DNA of 64,000 nucleotides, taken from assembly GCA_947179485.1 (NCBI GenBank), contig OX359246.1, positions 7,626,001 through 7,690,000 of the forward strand, given 5' to 3'. Positions 10,909 through 20,235 of the stretch are shown here, piece after piece (the stretch's first letter is position 1; each line of letters opens with the position of its first letter). Source of the DNA: Allacma fusca (Eukaryota > Arthropoda > Collembola > Symphypleona > Sminthuridae). The translations under genes were made by a program, and so were the position numbers. The notes beneath the pieces are model-generated. The model was not told the DNA's origin and searched no databases. It saw only the letters and a list, made by a program, of their open reading frames with translations.

Positions 10909-11985
10909 TTACACATCAGCCTTTTTGCGCTCCTTTTTCTTCATTCTTTCCTCAAAGCGTATTGTACCTACGCTGTAGAAAAGCGTGAAGTCTTTGATAC
11001 GCAAAAACTCCACTGAGGAAGGATCAACACCAATGATCCTACTGCAACCTAGCAGTGGTGCCCCAGGAAGAGAGTTCGCAACCCACATTTCCCTCCATCT
11101 CACCGTGTTAAGACCAGGATTCTGAGTCCTGAGTCTTTTCAGAAACTCAGGAAACGATAGCGCTGGACCATTAGCACGGGTGAAGAAGGTTGTAAGCTTC
11201 TCTGATTGCTCAGAGGGAGCTTCCGTAGGCTTCCAAGCCGTAAAGGTATGAGTCCCATAATGACTCACCCACTTTACGTTGGGGCATTGATTGGTCACCC
11301 AATCATAGGTATGTGAGTTGAAACAATCAACTCTAATACGACCGTTTGGAGTTAGTGTGGGCTCCCTCATTTGAAGAATGACCCCCTGACTAACTCCATC
11401 ATCATACCGCTTATAAAGCTCCAAGGTAAAGTGTTGGCAAGCCTTTGCACTTATCTTCTTCCCTTCATGATCACCCGCAAAGGTAATTATGGTGGAATCA
11501 GGGAGCAGAGGCGTCTCAACATTAACCTCAGTTGTTTTGGCTGCATCCTTCGGAGGTACTTTACAGCCGACTCCAGAAGAATGCGCAGATGGTGGTGTTG
11601 GCAGGTCAGTTCTACCGAACTTCCTACTTTTCCTGCCACACTCCTCAGCGCTAGAACCAGAGCCACTCGGATGAGGGCGCTTGTCCGTCACGGTAGGAGT
11701 TGACGGTGTGGGAGTAGATTTCTTCTTCTCGATACTGAGTTGTTTCAGATATCTCCTCCTATCCTTGCTGGTCATCTTCCTGACCTCTGAACTAGGAACA
11801 CGGGTGAAACTAGTACCAGGAGTTGATGTCTCCTGACCAATAGCTTCCGAAACCGTTCCCTGCTCAACATTGGTTTGAGCCGGATCTGGAACACCAGAGT
11901 CAGCTAACAGTGAGGCAACAGCCTCATCCGGAACAACCACCTCCATTTCCTCTGAGGTCAGTGGCGAGAGGGGGTTGAATTCCAT
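10909..11985 (-). CDS. LINE ORF1: RNA-binding/structural protein, DUF4780-like
   Basis: It encodes 358 residues from the ATG at 11,985. The frame stays open further upstream to 12,315, but that extension begins at a TTG, has Cys-rich low-quality sequence and is probably 5' UTR. Residues 1-150 are Ser/Thr/Pro-rich and hydrophilic with a basic stretch around 70-90. From about 175 to 345 the pattern (FLKRLRTQNPGLNT near 281-294, VDPSSVEFL near 320-328) resembles DUF4780, found in insect retrotransposon ORF1 proteins. The C terminus is Lys/Arg-rich. There are no CCHC zinc knuckles. By analogy it would coat element RNA and accompany it to the target. The family match is from memory of the pattern, not a search. 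Confidence 0.8.
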   Translation of the reverse strand: MEFNPLSPLTSEEMEVVVPDEAVASLLADSGVPDPAQTNVEQGTVSEAIGQETSTPGTSFTRVPSSEVRKMTSKDRRRYLKQLSIEKKKSTPTPSTPTVTDKRPHPSGSGSSAEECGRKSRKFGRTDLPTPPSAHSSGVGCKVPPKDAAKTTEVNVETPLLPDSTIITFAGDHEGKKISAKACQHFTLELYKRYDDGVSQGVILQMREPTLTPNGRIRVDCFNSHTYDWVTNQCPNVKWVSHYGTHTFTAWKPTEAPSEQSEKLTTFFTRANGPALSFPEFLKRLRTQNPGLNTVRWREMWVANSLPGAPLLGCSRIIGVDPSSVEFLRIKDFTLFYSVGTIRFEERMKKKERKKADV

Positions 11986-12332
11986 ATCTACAGTAAGTAA
12001 TAACAAATATTTGAGATTATTATTGCAGTAGAGTATTAGGGGTACAGAGTGCATCCTACAATTAAATGCCCATCTGTGCCAACATATGTGAGAAATCACA
12101 ACATAGCAGCGGACTGCTAGACTGGTGCCTGTGTCAATTTGAGTGAACGCTGAGGCATCTGTGCGGCTGTAGTGAGTCACCGCACATTCGCTGACTTGGG
12201 CGAGTCTCCATAGATGTCGCCCTCGTGTCGAATGTGCAGGGTCTCCTATACAGCAGCACAGAAAAAAACCATGCCGTCCACTCCAACACGCACACACATA
12301 CACAACTCTCAACAATTAAACAACAATAAGAG

Positions 12333-12427
12333 GGAAGTGTTGAGAGATCTGCACCTACCTTGGGCCTTGGCACCATCCTTTTGGTTTTCCATGATCCTGG
12401 TGGGTTGCAGATCCTTTCAACACTTCC
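12333..12427 (-). other. Hairpin-forming inverted repeat in the LINE 5' UTR
   Basis: GGAAGTGTTGAGAGATCTGC at 12,333-12,352 pairs with GCAGATCCTTTCAACACTTCC at 12,407-12,427, with one bulge and one mismatch and a loop of about 54 bases. It lies some 85 bp from the 5' end of the element and could fold in the element RNA. Function unknown. The remaining 5' UTR (11,986-12,332) shows nothing else I can name. Confidence 0.6.
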
Positions 12428-12512
12428 TTTAATATGCGAAAAAGACTTTTCCGAAATTATCCTTCAGAGAGGAGCAAAAGCACGTCCGTACTCGACAGTG
12501 GCGCGAACAAGA

Positions 12513-12890
12513 ACCTTGCCCTTCGTAACATAAGGTAAACTTTTCCTGATGCAATTACATTGAGGGTTCCCAACCTGGTCCTTTCCAGTTATGCCTGCAT
12601 AAATCTAATTAACTATAAGTTCCATGTTCCAAGGGGAAATACATACATACTTGTTTCAGCTTGGGTATATAAGCACAGCCGGAATTAGGATTATCGTCAG
12701 ACCATTTGGAGCTACAAGACAGTCCACACCAGAAATACTAACCATTTAAAATTACAAGCACATCTTCAGCATTACAGTACGACTTTGAAGAAAAGTTCCA
12801 ACCTATTTAAACTCACCTACATCATTATTCATTCAACCATGGCTACCAGTCTTAAGGTAATTATACAACAAGCAATTTAATAAAAGAGTA
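12513..12890 (+). repeat. Right copy of the 378-bp direct repeat flanking the LINE
   Basis: Identical to 6,618-6,995. It restores a TATA box, leader, exon 1, donor and the start of the intron directly upstream of gene B's exon 2. It starts at ACCTTGCCC and therefore lacks the E-box/TTCCAGAA block. Confidence 0.88.
12666..12700 (+). promoter_or_regulatory. Core promoter of peptide gene B
   Basis: TATATAAG is at 12,666-12,673 and an initiator-like TCAG has its A at 12,699. Only 186 bp of native upstream sequence remain before LINE 5'-end sequence begins at 12,512. The conserved CACGTG block is about 6 kb away. Confidence 0.65.
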
Positions 12891-13422
12891 ACTCAACATT
12901 AGTATTTTATTAGAAATCTTGCACACCAACTTTCTGAGACTTAGGGTGTATACTCACATAAAGCATTTTTTGTCCGTACACGTAAAATTTTTCTCCGTTA
13001 CGGAGAGACCTCTCACATAAGTTCAGACCGTATGTAATTACTTGCAGAAGTGTGAATGCGAGATGTCTGTTCGTAAGCGGTTGAAATGTTCTTTCCGTTT
13101 AGTTCCTTCCGTGATGCCGGCAAAAATATTTACGGTTATGGAAGGACCATGTTTCATGTGAGTACACCCTTACAATTCTAAAATTATTTTTTCTTATAAC
13201 TAATTTTCTGTTTTTATTCTGCAGATTTACCTCATCATCGGATTGTGCGTCCTAGCTTTATTGTCTCTTACTTGGGGCTCACCAGTTCCGGAAAAATCAT
13301 GGACGGAGACTTTAGAAGATGCGATTACTCACCGTGGAGGGCAAAATGTCAGACATCGTGTAGCTCGGTGGGGACCATCGGCCTCTCGTTTCTGGGCTGG
13401 ACGTAATTCAAAACGTGGATGA
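12839..13422 (+). CDS. Peptide gene B: secreted Arg/Trp-rich peptide precursor (exons 12839-12856 and 13225-13422)
   Basis: Exon 1 encodes MATSLK and was rebuilt by the LINE target duplication. The 368-bp intron is longer than the 126-135 bp of other copies because it holds a MITE (12,944-13,169); the acceptor TTTTTATTCTGCAG is intact. Exon 2 is open to a TGA at 13,420. The product has 71 residues: signal peptide, then an acidic stretch (SWTETLEDAI), then a basic tail with RHRVARWGP, ASRFWAGR and SKRG. It differs from the D peptide in few positions (GGQNV for GGQNA, and signal changes). AATAAA follows at 13,428-13,433. Intact coding potential despite two insertions is notable; altered regulation is likely but inferred. 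Confidence 0.82.
12944..13169. mobile_element. 226-bp PIF/Harbinger-like MITE in the intron of gene B
   Basis: The terminal inverted repeats are GGGTGTATACTCACAT at the left and GTGAGTACACCC at the right, equal except for a 2-bp indel. They are flanked by TTA on both sides (12,941-12,943 and 13,170-13,172). Gene C's intron has CTTACC at this place without the insert. A TTA (TWA-type) duplication with GGG-type ends points to PIF/Harbinger. It is too short to encode protein. Confidence 0.75.
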
Positions 13423-15179
13423 ACAACAATAAAATATTAATATATAATACAATTAATATTAGAAGTGACTAACTTGTCTGTGTTATTATCGCTCAAAGCA
13501 TTTCAAAACTACTTCAAAGGCTGGACCTTTTGATTTTGATCAATGCAGAGGTTGATTTTGTTGTTATCGAAGGTCTCCAGAAATTTACGTAAATATATTT
13601 TTGTTGTTGTTTCAGTTTACACTGTCGTTTTCGTTGTTATGCACGCACGCATTTGCTAAAATTGTGTATATTCATCCGCGCAATAAAACAAATATTAATT
13701 TTTGTAATTTAAAAAATATTTACCCAGTGTTTATGTATCATTTTGTTTCAACCGCAGCATATTACTTCTGCACAATGGTAATACAGTAATTATTACAATT
13801 TGACGGGTGTCAAAAATCAACAGTAGTAGTAAGTAGTAACTGAACATTTTCAAATCCTCGTTAGGGATTTTCACCAAAGAAAACTGGTAATCAAAATTCA
13901 AAATCTGAGGAGCAGTTATTATTATTTTCGGTACCCTTTTTATAGGAGCTAACTTCTGATTACACATTATTTAACTAATATATACATAGTAGAAATATTA
14001 CGAACGAACTCACACTATGGATTCCTTTAAAATTGTATTGCGCAACAAAACAAATCTATACAAATGGATACACAGAGCAAGCAAACACGTTCCTTTTGTA
14101 AGTGAAATCTAAGCAAATTAAGCTGTTCATCAGCCCTAATTACTTTAAATATAATATATATAATAAAATACAACCATAATCTTCGGGAATCCGTTGCACA
14201 AGTCCTCATAAACGCAGGAATCCAGGTGTTATGGATATAAGGCAGGTCTTGAATTTCCTTGTACCCCTTAAATTCACTTGTGTCCCTAATAATTGATTTT
14301 AGATTACGTGTGTATCTAAATTTAACTTGAGCCTGTTGGGTGACTACCAATTGTGATAAATTCTGCTCCGCAGTAATATGCAAATATTAAACAGAATTTA
14401 GTATCCTGCACATGATAACATAATTTAATTATCGCTCCTTATGAAATTCATTTAAATTCCTCTAAGGAGCGTTTCTCTACAAGAGCTTTTTTCTCTGGAA
14501 TTATTGGGTGCTCTTATAACGAGAGAGTAAACTGTTTGTTCAAACAGATTGTTTTCCAGACTTTTCAAAATTTCCTTCACAGAAACAGTTCAAGCATTAT
14601 GGCAATGAACGTCCAGAACGTACAACAATTTCTATTTTGAACTGAATTTTAAATGTTTCATTTTGTTTTTCAACAAAACTTATTTCTCAAAATACTTTTC
14701 AGGTTGGGTTGTAGGGAAATTTTGAATATGGGCTCGATACAGATCAGGGAGCAAGGCTTAGTAAATTCATTTTTAGGGTCAAAGACGCGGAAAACAAATT
14801 TTTGAATTTGACCTTGTCGTTTTCCTTGGACGAATCTAATGCCATCTCCGGAGTCGGAAATTCATCGCAAGTGAACCCAACATTTAGCAATAATGGAACA
14901 AGAAAATGTAAGGCACAAGTGTTATGAGCTGATTTACATCAAATTTACATCAACCTTGCCCCGAATTTCCAGAGACGACAATTTTTGACTTCAGGAGAGG
15001 ACTCGAAAGAATCCTTTTAAAATTTGCTTCAGACACAAAATTTTATTTGCTATTTTCGTTTTTGTATTTTTTGATCAAATGTTCAAACAGAAGTAGGCAA
15101 AATCTGAAATTCGGCTATTTCATCATATTTGCTCCTGAAGATTAAATTCCCCGACGTTGGCCTTTGTTCTTACTATGTA
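13423..15179 (+). repeat. Intergenic part of module M2
   Basis: 3' flank of gene B. Close to gene C's flank through about 14,040, then it resembles 25,440-26,310 of the array unit. The small open frames (13,601-13,789, 13,731-13,967, 14,027-14,383) do not persist in the homologous modules and are not called as genes. Confidence 0.65.
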
Positions 15180-15187
15180 GTTATGAC

Positions 15188-16311
15188 TAGGCCTCCGCAC
15201 ATGTACAATTTCCTTAAACATGAACATGAACTTGAACATGAACATGAATTTTCATGTTTTACATGAGTTGTTTTCAAAATTACACGAATTAAATCATGTG
15301 ATTCAAAACGAATACTTGATTTTTATTTCATGTGAATAAAGCAAACATGAACATGACATTTACATGAACATGAAAAGTGGCAATTTGAAGTACATGAACT
15401 GGACATGAACATGTACATGAACATGATGACATGAACTAAATTTCAGAAGAGTTATTAAGTTTATATTTAAGAAAGTACACAACAAGAGAGATTGGGATTC
15501 CCGCAATAAGGGAAAAACACTAGCTTGATTAGCAAATGCTTCTACAATTGCACCCTTGTGGTCTGCGTCAGGTTCTTTCTTTAAATCAATTGATTTGTGA
15601 TAATGTACTAAATGCCTTCTTCAATTTCCGGTTCCCGAATTTGCTTCAACTTTAAGGGAGTATCTAAAAGCAAAGTATTCATTGTCCTTGCCGCTAACTA
15701 AATTGTATGTACACAATAATATCTCCAGATATTTCCTTGTAAGATAATCGTATAAGATGTACACTTGATCGTTGTTTCTTAACGTAATTCTTGATGTTCT
15801 CCCGAAATGTCAATTTCCTGAATACTGCTACTTCCAGGTGCTTTTTCAGTCATATTTGAACTTTCTTTTTCCATAATAGTGGAAGTGCACAACTCAAAAT
15901 GACTGATACGATTCAAATGGAATAACATGTAGTCTTCTGCCTCGTGGGTATAATCAATCGTCACTTTATTCAAATGTTAGTCCCGCTTAATGCGCGAAAG
16001 GAATTGAACGACATGGAAACGTTTGGCTATTACTAGCATACTTGTGGTGACATGAAAATATACATGTTTTTGAGCTTGAGTTCATGTCTTCCGCTTTTGT
16101 GAACATGAAAGTGTACATGAAAATATTGTCATGTTTTAAAGGTAACCTGCAGATGACATAAGACATGACTTGAAAAATCATGTCTGTTGTCAAGTATGTT
16201 TTAAATGCACATGAATGGTTTGTGACTCGATAATCAGATACATGAACATGAGTTGAGACATGAGTCAAACATGAAACATTCATGTCTGAGTTGTACATGA
16301 GCGGAGGCCTA
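15188..16311. mobile_element. 1,124-bp non-autonomous hAT-like element with CATGAAC subterminal repeats
   Basis: The left end TAGGCCTCCGCACATGTACA is the inverse of the right end TGTACATGAGCGGAGGCCTA with one mismatch. The 8-bp GTTATGAC duplication lies at 15,180-15,187 and 16,312-16,319; 8-bp duplications are the hAT signature. The empty site survives in other modules (TTCTTACTAGTTATGCCCC near 26,317). Both ends carry many scattered ACATGAAC-type motifs in both orientations. The interior (15,440-16,010) shows only a 64-codon minus-strand open frame at 15,779-15,973 that begins at TTG and matches nothing I know. No transposase catalytic motif is visible. Confidence 0.82.
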
Positions 16312-16319
16312 GTTATGAC

Positions 16320-16878
16320 CCTTACCTCTCTCAACGGAAAATAAATCGAATCAACGCTTCTTCGAATGGAATTTGGTCACAAATTTGGCATTTTGCAGAA
16401 TATGATTTGCACACAAAATTACTACGGCTAAACAAGACTAATTGGCTTGGTTAATTTTAAGAAACTCGAAATTAAATTATTACTTAATTTGTCAAAAAAT
16501 AAGGAAAACAATGACTGGATGGGACAACGGATAAAGAATTAAGAATCTAATCGAGTTCTGAACAAGCACTTATCATACAACCCAAAAAATATAAATAAGA
16601 AAAAATTGCTTGAGCGTTAAAAATGAGCTTCCAGAACATTCTGAGATCAAATCTGAAAGTACACACGAAGTAGGAAAAACTCCATGAGATTCGGTCAACT
16701 GGTCTGTTAGTAAACACAATACTTAGAAGTCACTTAAACGCCGAACACTGAAGTACACTAACTACTGTATATACGATTATGTGTATTCACGTTTTTCACC
16801 CAGTGGCCTATGAGTTGTCAAAGGCCACTCATAGCCTTGATAAATGAAACTAATTACTAACTATTTGTAGACACTTAT
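16320..16878 (+). repeat. Upstream region of gene C (module sequence)
   Basis: This continues the interrupted module after the hAT element: CCTTACCTCTCTCAACGG, GAATGGAATTTGGTCAC, GAGCTTCCAGAACATTC and TCACCCAGTGGCC occur in the same order as before every other copy. No gene seen. Confidence 0.65.
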
Positions 16879-17141
16879 GGAAATATTTCCGCTCATTCCA
16901 ACATAGGCAGGGCCTGAGGGATTCTTTCCAGAAGCACGTGTCAACTTCCAGAACACTCACCTTGCCCTTCGTAACATCAGGTAAACTTTTCCTGATGCAA
17001 TTACATTGAGGGTTGCCAACCTGGTCCTTTCCAGTTATGCCTGCATAAATCTAATTTGTAGTAAGTCCCATGTTCCAAGGGAAATACATACTTGCTCCAG
17101 CTTGGGTATATAAACTCAGCCGGAGCAATGATTACCGTCAG
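16879..17141 (+). promoter_or_regulatory. Promoter of peptide gene C
   Basis: It has GGAAATATTTCC (16,879-16,890), TTCCAGAA (16,926-16,933), CACGTG (16,935-16,940), TTCCAGAA (16,946-16,953), TATATAAA (17,107-17,114) and TCAG with its A at 17,140. Spacing is as in gene A. Confidence 0.7.
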
Positions 17142-17279
17142 AGCATTTGGAGCTACAAGACAGTCCACACTAGAAATACTAACCATTTAAAATTACAAGC
17201 ACATCTTCAGCATTATAGTACGACTTTGACGCAAAGTTAAAACCTATTCGATCCAACCTACATCATTGTTAATTTAACC

Positions 17280-17621
17280 ATGGCTTCCAGTCTTAATGTA
17301 CAACAATCAAATTAATAATAGTAACTTAACATTAGTATTTTATTAGAAATCTTGCACACCAACTTTCTGAGACTTACCATTTTAAAACTATTTTTTAAAT
17401 AATTGTCTGTCTTTATTATACAGATTTATTTCATCATAGGATTGTGCGTCCTAGCTTTAGTATCCCTTTCTTGGGGCTCACCCGTTCCGGAGAAATCTTG
17501 GACGGAGACTTTAGAAGATGCGATTACTCACCGTGGAGGGCAAAATGCCAGACATCGTGTAGCTCGGTGGGGACCATCGGCCTCTCGTTTCTGGGCTGGA
17601 CGTAATTCAAAACGTGGATGA
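17280..17621 (+). CDS. Peptide gene C: secreted Arg/Trp-rich peptide precursor (exons 17280-17297 and 17424-17621)
   Basis: Same architecture as the D copies, with a 126-bp intron. Exon 2 matches that of D1 base for base by eye. The last base of exon 1 is T instead of the G found in all other copies, so the junction reads AAT|GTAC instead of AAG|GTAC. This changes residue 6 from Lys to Asn and removes the consensus G at donor position -1, so splicing may be weaker. The open frame could be read upstream of the acceptor from a CTG at 17,403, but that part is intron. AATAAA is at 17,627-17,632, six bases after the stop region. The gene core matches D closely while the flanks diverge, suggesting gene conversion or recent copying. 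Confidence 0.75.
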
Positions 17622-19329
17622 ACAATAATAAAATATTAATATATAATACAATTAATATTAGAAGTGACTAACTTGTCTGTGATATTACGGCTCAAAGCAT
17701 TTCAAAACTACTTCAAAGGCTGGACCTTTCGATTTTGATCAATGCAGAGGTTGATTTTGTTGTTATCGAAGGTCTCCAGATATTTACGTAAATATATTTT
17801 TGTTGTTGTTTCAGTTTACACCGTCGTTTTCGTTGTTACGCACGCATTTGCTAAAATTGTGTATATTCATCCGCGCAATAAAACAAATATTAATTTTTGT
17901 AATTTAAAAAAATTCTTGCCCAATGTTTATGTACCATTTTGTATCAACCGCTGCATATTACTTTCTGCATGATGGTAATACATTACAATTTGACGCGTGT
18001 CAAAAATCCACAGTAGTAGTAACTGCACATTTTCAAATCCACGTTAGGGTCGTTGACCAAAGAAAACTGGTAATCAAAAATCTAAATCTGAGGAGCAGTT
18101 ATTATTATTTTCGGTACCCTTTTTAAAGGAGCTAACTTCTGATTACACATTATTTAACTAATATATATAGTCGAAATATTACGAACGAACTCACACTATG
18201 GATTCCTTTAAAATTGTATTGCAAAACAAACCAAATGTATGATAAGCACATGATAAGGTAATTTAATTATCACTCCCTATGAAATTCGTTTAAATTCCTC
18301 TAAAGAGCGTTTCTCTACAAGAGTTTTTTCTGGGGAATTATTGGGTGCTCTTATAAAGAGAGAGTAAACTGTTTTTTAAAACAAATTGTTTTCCAGACTT
18401 TTCAAAACTTCCTTCACAGAATCAGCTCAAGCATTGTGGGAATGATCGTCCAGAACGTACAACAATTTCTAGTTTGAACTGAATTTTAAATGTTTCATTT
18501 TGTTTTTTGGTTTTCAAACAAATTCATTTCTCAAAACTCTTTTCAGGCTGGGTTGTAGGGAAATTTTGAATATGGGCACGATAAAGATCAGGGAGCAAGG
18601 CTTAGGAAATTCATAATTAGGATCAAAGACGCGGAAAACAAATTTTTGCATTTGACCTTGCCGTTTTCCTTGAACGAATCTAATGGCATCTCCGGAGTCG
18701 GAAATTCATCGCGAGTAAACCCGACATTTAGCAATAATGGAACAAGAAAATGTAAGGCACAAGTTTTATGAACTGAATTACATCAAATTTACATCAACCT
18801 TGCCTCGAATTTCCGGAGACGACAATTTTTGACTTCAGAAGAGGACTCGAAAGAATCCTTTTAAAATTTGCTTCAGACACAAACATTTATTTGCTATTTT
18901 GTTTTGGTATTTTCTGATTGAATGTTCAAACAAAAGTAAGCAAAATCTGAAATTCGGCTATTTCCTCATATTTGCTCCTGAATATTAAATTCCCAAACGT
19001 CGCCCTTTGTTCTTACTATAGTAAGCTTTTTGCTCCGTTGAGAGAGGTAAGGGTCATAATTATAGTTATGACCCTTACCTCCCTCAACGGCGCATAAATC
19101 GAATCAACGCTTCTTCGAATGGAATTTGGTCACAAATTTGGCATTTTGCAGAATATGATTTGGTCACAAAAGTAACACGGGCTAAACAAGACTAATGGCT
19201 TGGTTAATTTTTATAACTCCGAAATTAAATTATTATTTAATTTGTCAAAAAATAAGGAAAACAATGATTGGATTGGACACTTGCTAAAGAATTGGCTTTC
19301 TAATCGAGTTCTGAAAAGCTACTTATCTT
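17622..19329 (+). repeat. Intergenic part of module M3
   Basis: 3' flank of gene C, parallel to 13,423-15,179 but without the hAT insertion. It ends abruptly at CTACTTATCTTACA, where the expected continuation is lost at a rearrangement joint. Short open frames here are not conserved. Confidence 0.6.
19035..19090. repeat. 25-bp inverted repeat with 6-bp spacer
   Basis: CCGTTGAGAGAGGTAAGGGT (start of the left arm, 19,035-19,059) is the inverse of ACCCTTACCTCCCTCAACGG (end of the right arm, 19,066-19,090). The full 25-bp arms have one mismatch. The right arm is normal module sequence; the left arm is an inverted extra copy absent from other modules. Confidence 0.7.
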
Positions 19330-19667
19330 ACATGAGTTGAGACATGAGTCAAACATGAAACATTCATGTCTGAGTTGTACATGAGCGGAGGCCTAGTTAT
19401 GACCCTTACCTCTCTCAACGGAAAATAAATCGAATCAACGCTTCTTCGAATGGAATTTGGTCACAAATTTGGCATTTTGCAGAATATGATTTGCACACAA
19501 AATTACTACGGCTAAACAAGACTAATTGGCTTGGTTAATTTTAAGAAACTCGAAATTAAATTATTACTTAATTTGTCAAAAAATAAGGAAAACAATGACT
19601 GGATGGGACAACGGATAAAGAATTAAGAATCTAATCGAGTTCTGAACAAGCACTTATTATACAACCC
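19330..19667 (+). repeat. Duplicated hAT right end plus adjoining module sequence
   Basis: This matches 16,246-16,583 (offset 3,084) almost base for base. It begins inside the hAT element at ACATGAGTTGAG, includes its right terminus (ending 19,395) and one GTTATGAC, then module sequence. There is no left hAT end nearby, so it arose by segmental duplication after hAT insertion, not by transposition. Confidence 0.8.
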
Positions 19668-20235
19668 AAAAAATATAGATAAGAAAAAATGGCTTGAGCG
19701 TTAAAAATGAGCTTCCAGAACATTCTGGGGTCAAATCTAAAAGTATATACAAAGTAGGAAAAGCTCCATGATATTCGGGTCACTGGTGTAAGTAAACACT
19801 CAAGTGCACCTTATTAACATTATCTCTAAGGTAGTTCATAACAGGAACGTAAACAACAACACTGAAGTCATATCTTTGGGTTTTTGCTGCACTATTGGAC
19901 TACTGAAGAAGTGTCTTCTGGATAACCAACTATGGTGACTGACTTCACCCTACATACTCTACAATGTTATTCATTCCACAGCAGAATGAATGAATGAACA
20001 CACTTTATTTGAGGAAATGCATTAGATCAGAGTATAGCATAGAAGACACTGAAACGCCCCTCAGTGACGTACACTAACTACAGTATTTAGTGACATACAA
20101 ATATATCCAGGTTTTTCACCCAGTGCCCTTTCAGTTGTCAAAGACCAAGCTGTAAGTTGCTAATTGCTAACCATTTTCGGATACTTTGTGAAATATTTCC
20201 GCTTATTCCAAGATGGACAAGTCTAGAGGGATCTT

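Larger units (their letters stand above)
6996..12512 (-). mobile_element. Full-length LINE (non-LTR) retrotransposon, Loa/I-group-like
   Basis: The 5,517-bp insertion is bounded exactly by the 378-bp direct repeats. On the minus strand the order is a 5' UTR (12,512-11,986), ORF1, a 37-bp gap, ORF2, a short 3' UTR and a 3' tail of ATAC/CATA tetranucleotides, a tail type seen in I-superfamily LINEs. There are no LTRs. Both frames are uninterrupted and the flanking repeats are identical, so the insertion looks recent and the element may be, or recently was, active. Placement in the Loa/I group rests on endonuclease, RT and RNase H in one ORF2 plus an ORF1 with a DUF4780-like region; the clade is inference. 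Confidence 0.9.

Noticed and set aside
11986..12315. N-terminal extension of LINE ORF1
   Set aside because: Starts at TTG, Cys-rich and unlike ORF1; the ATG at 11,985 gives a typical ORF1 start.
15779..15973. Possible transposase fragment in the hAT-like element
   Set aside because: Only 64 codons from a TTG, with a stop directly upstream and no catalytic or dimerisation motif recognised.
15190..16310. CATGAAC-rich stretches as a satellite or CRISPR-like array
   Set aside because: Spacing is irregular, orientation mixed, and the motifs are confined to the two ends of an element with terminal inverted repeats and an 8-bp duplication.
17403..17621. Single-exon 72-codon reading of the peptide gene (also 24294-24512 and equivalents)
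   Set aside because: It begins at CTG and runs through the acceptor TTATACAG. The spliced form from the MASSLK exon has an ATG, TATA-driven leader and conserved splice sites in all copies.
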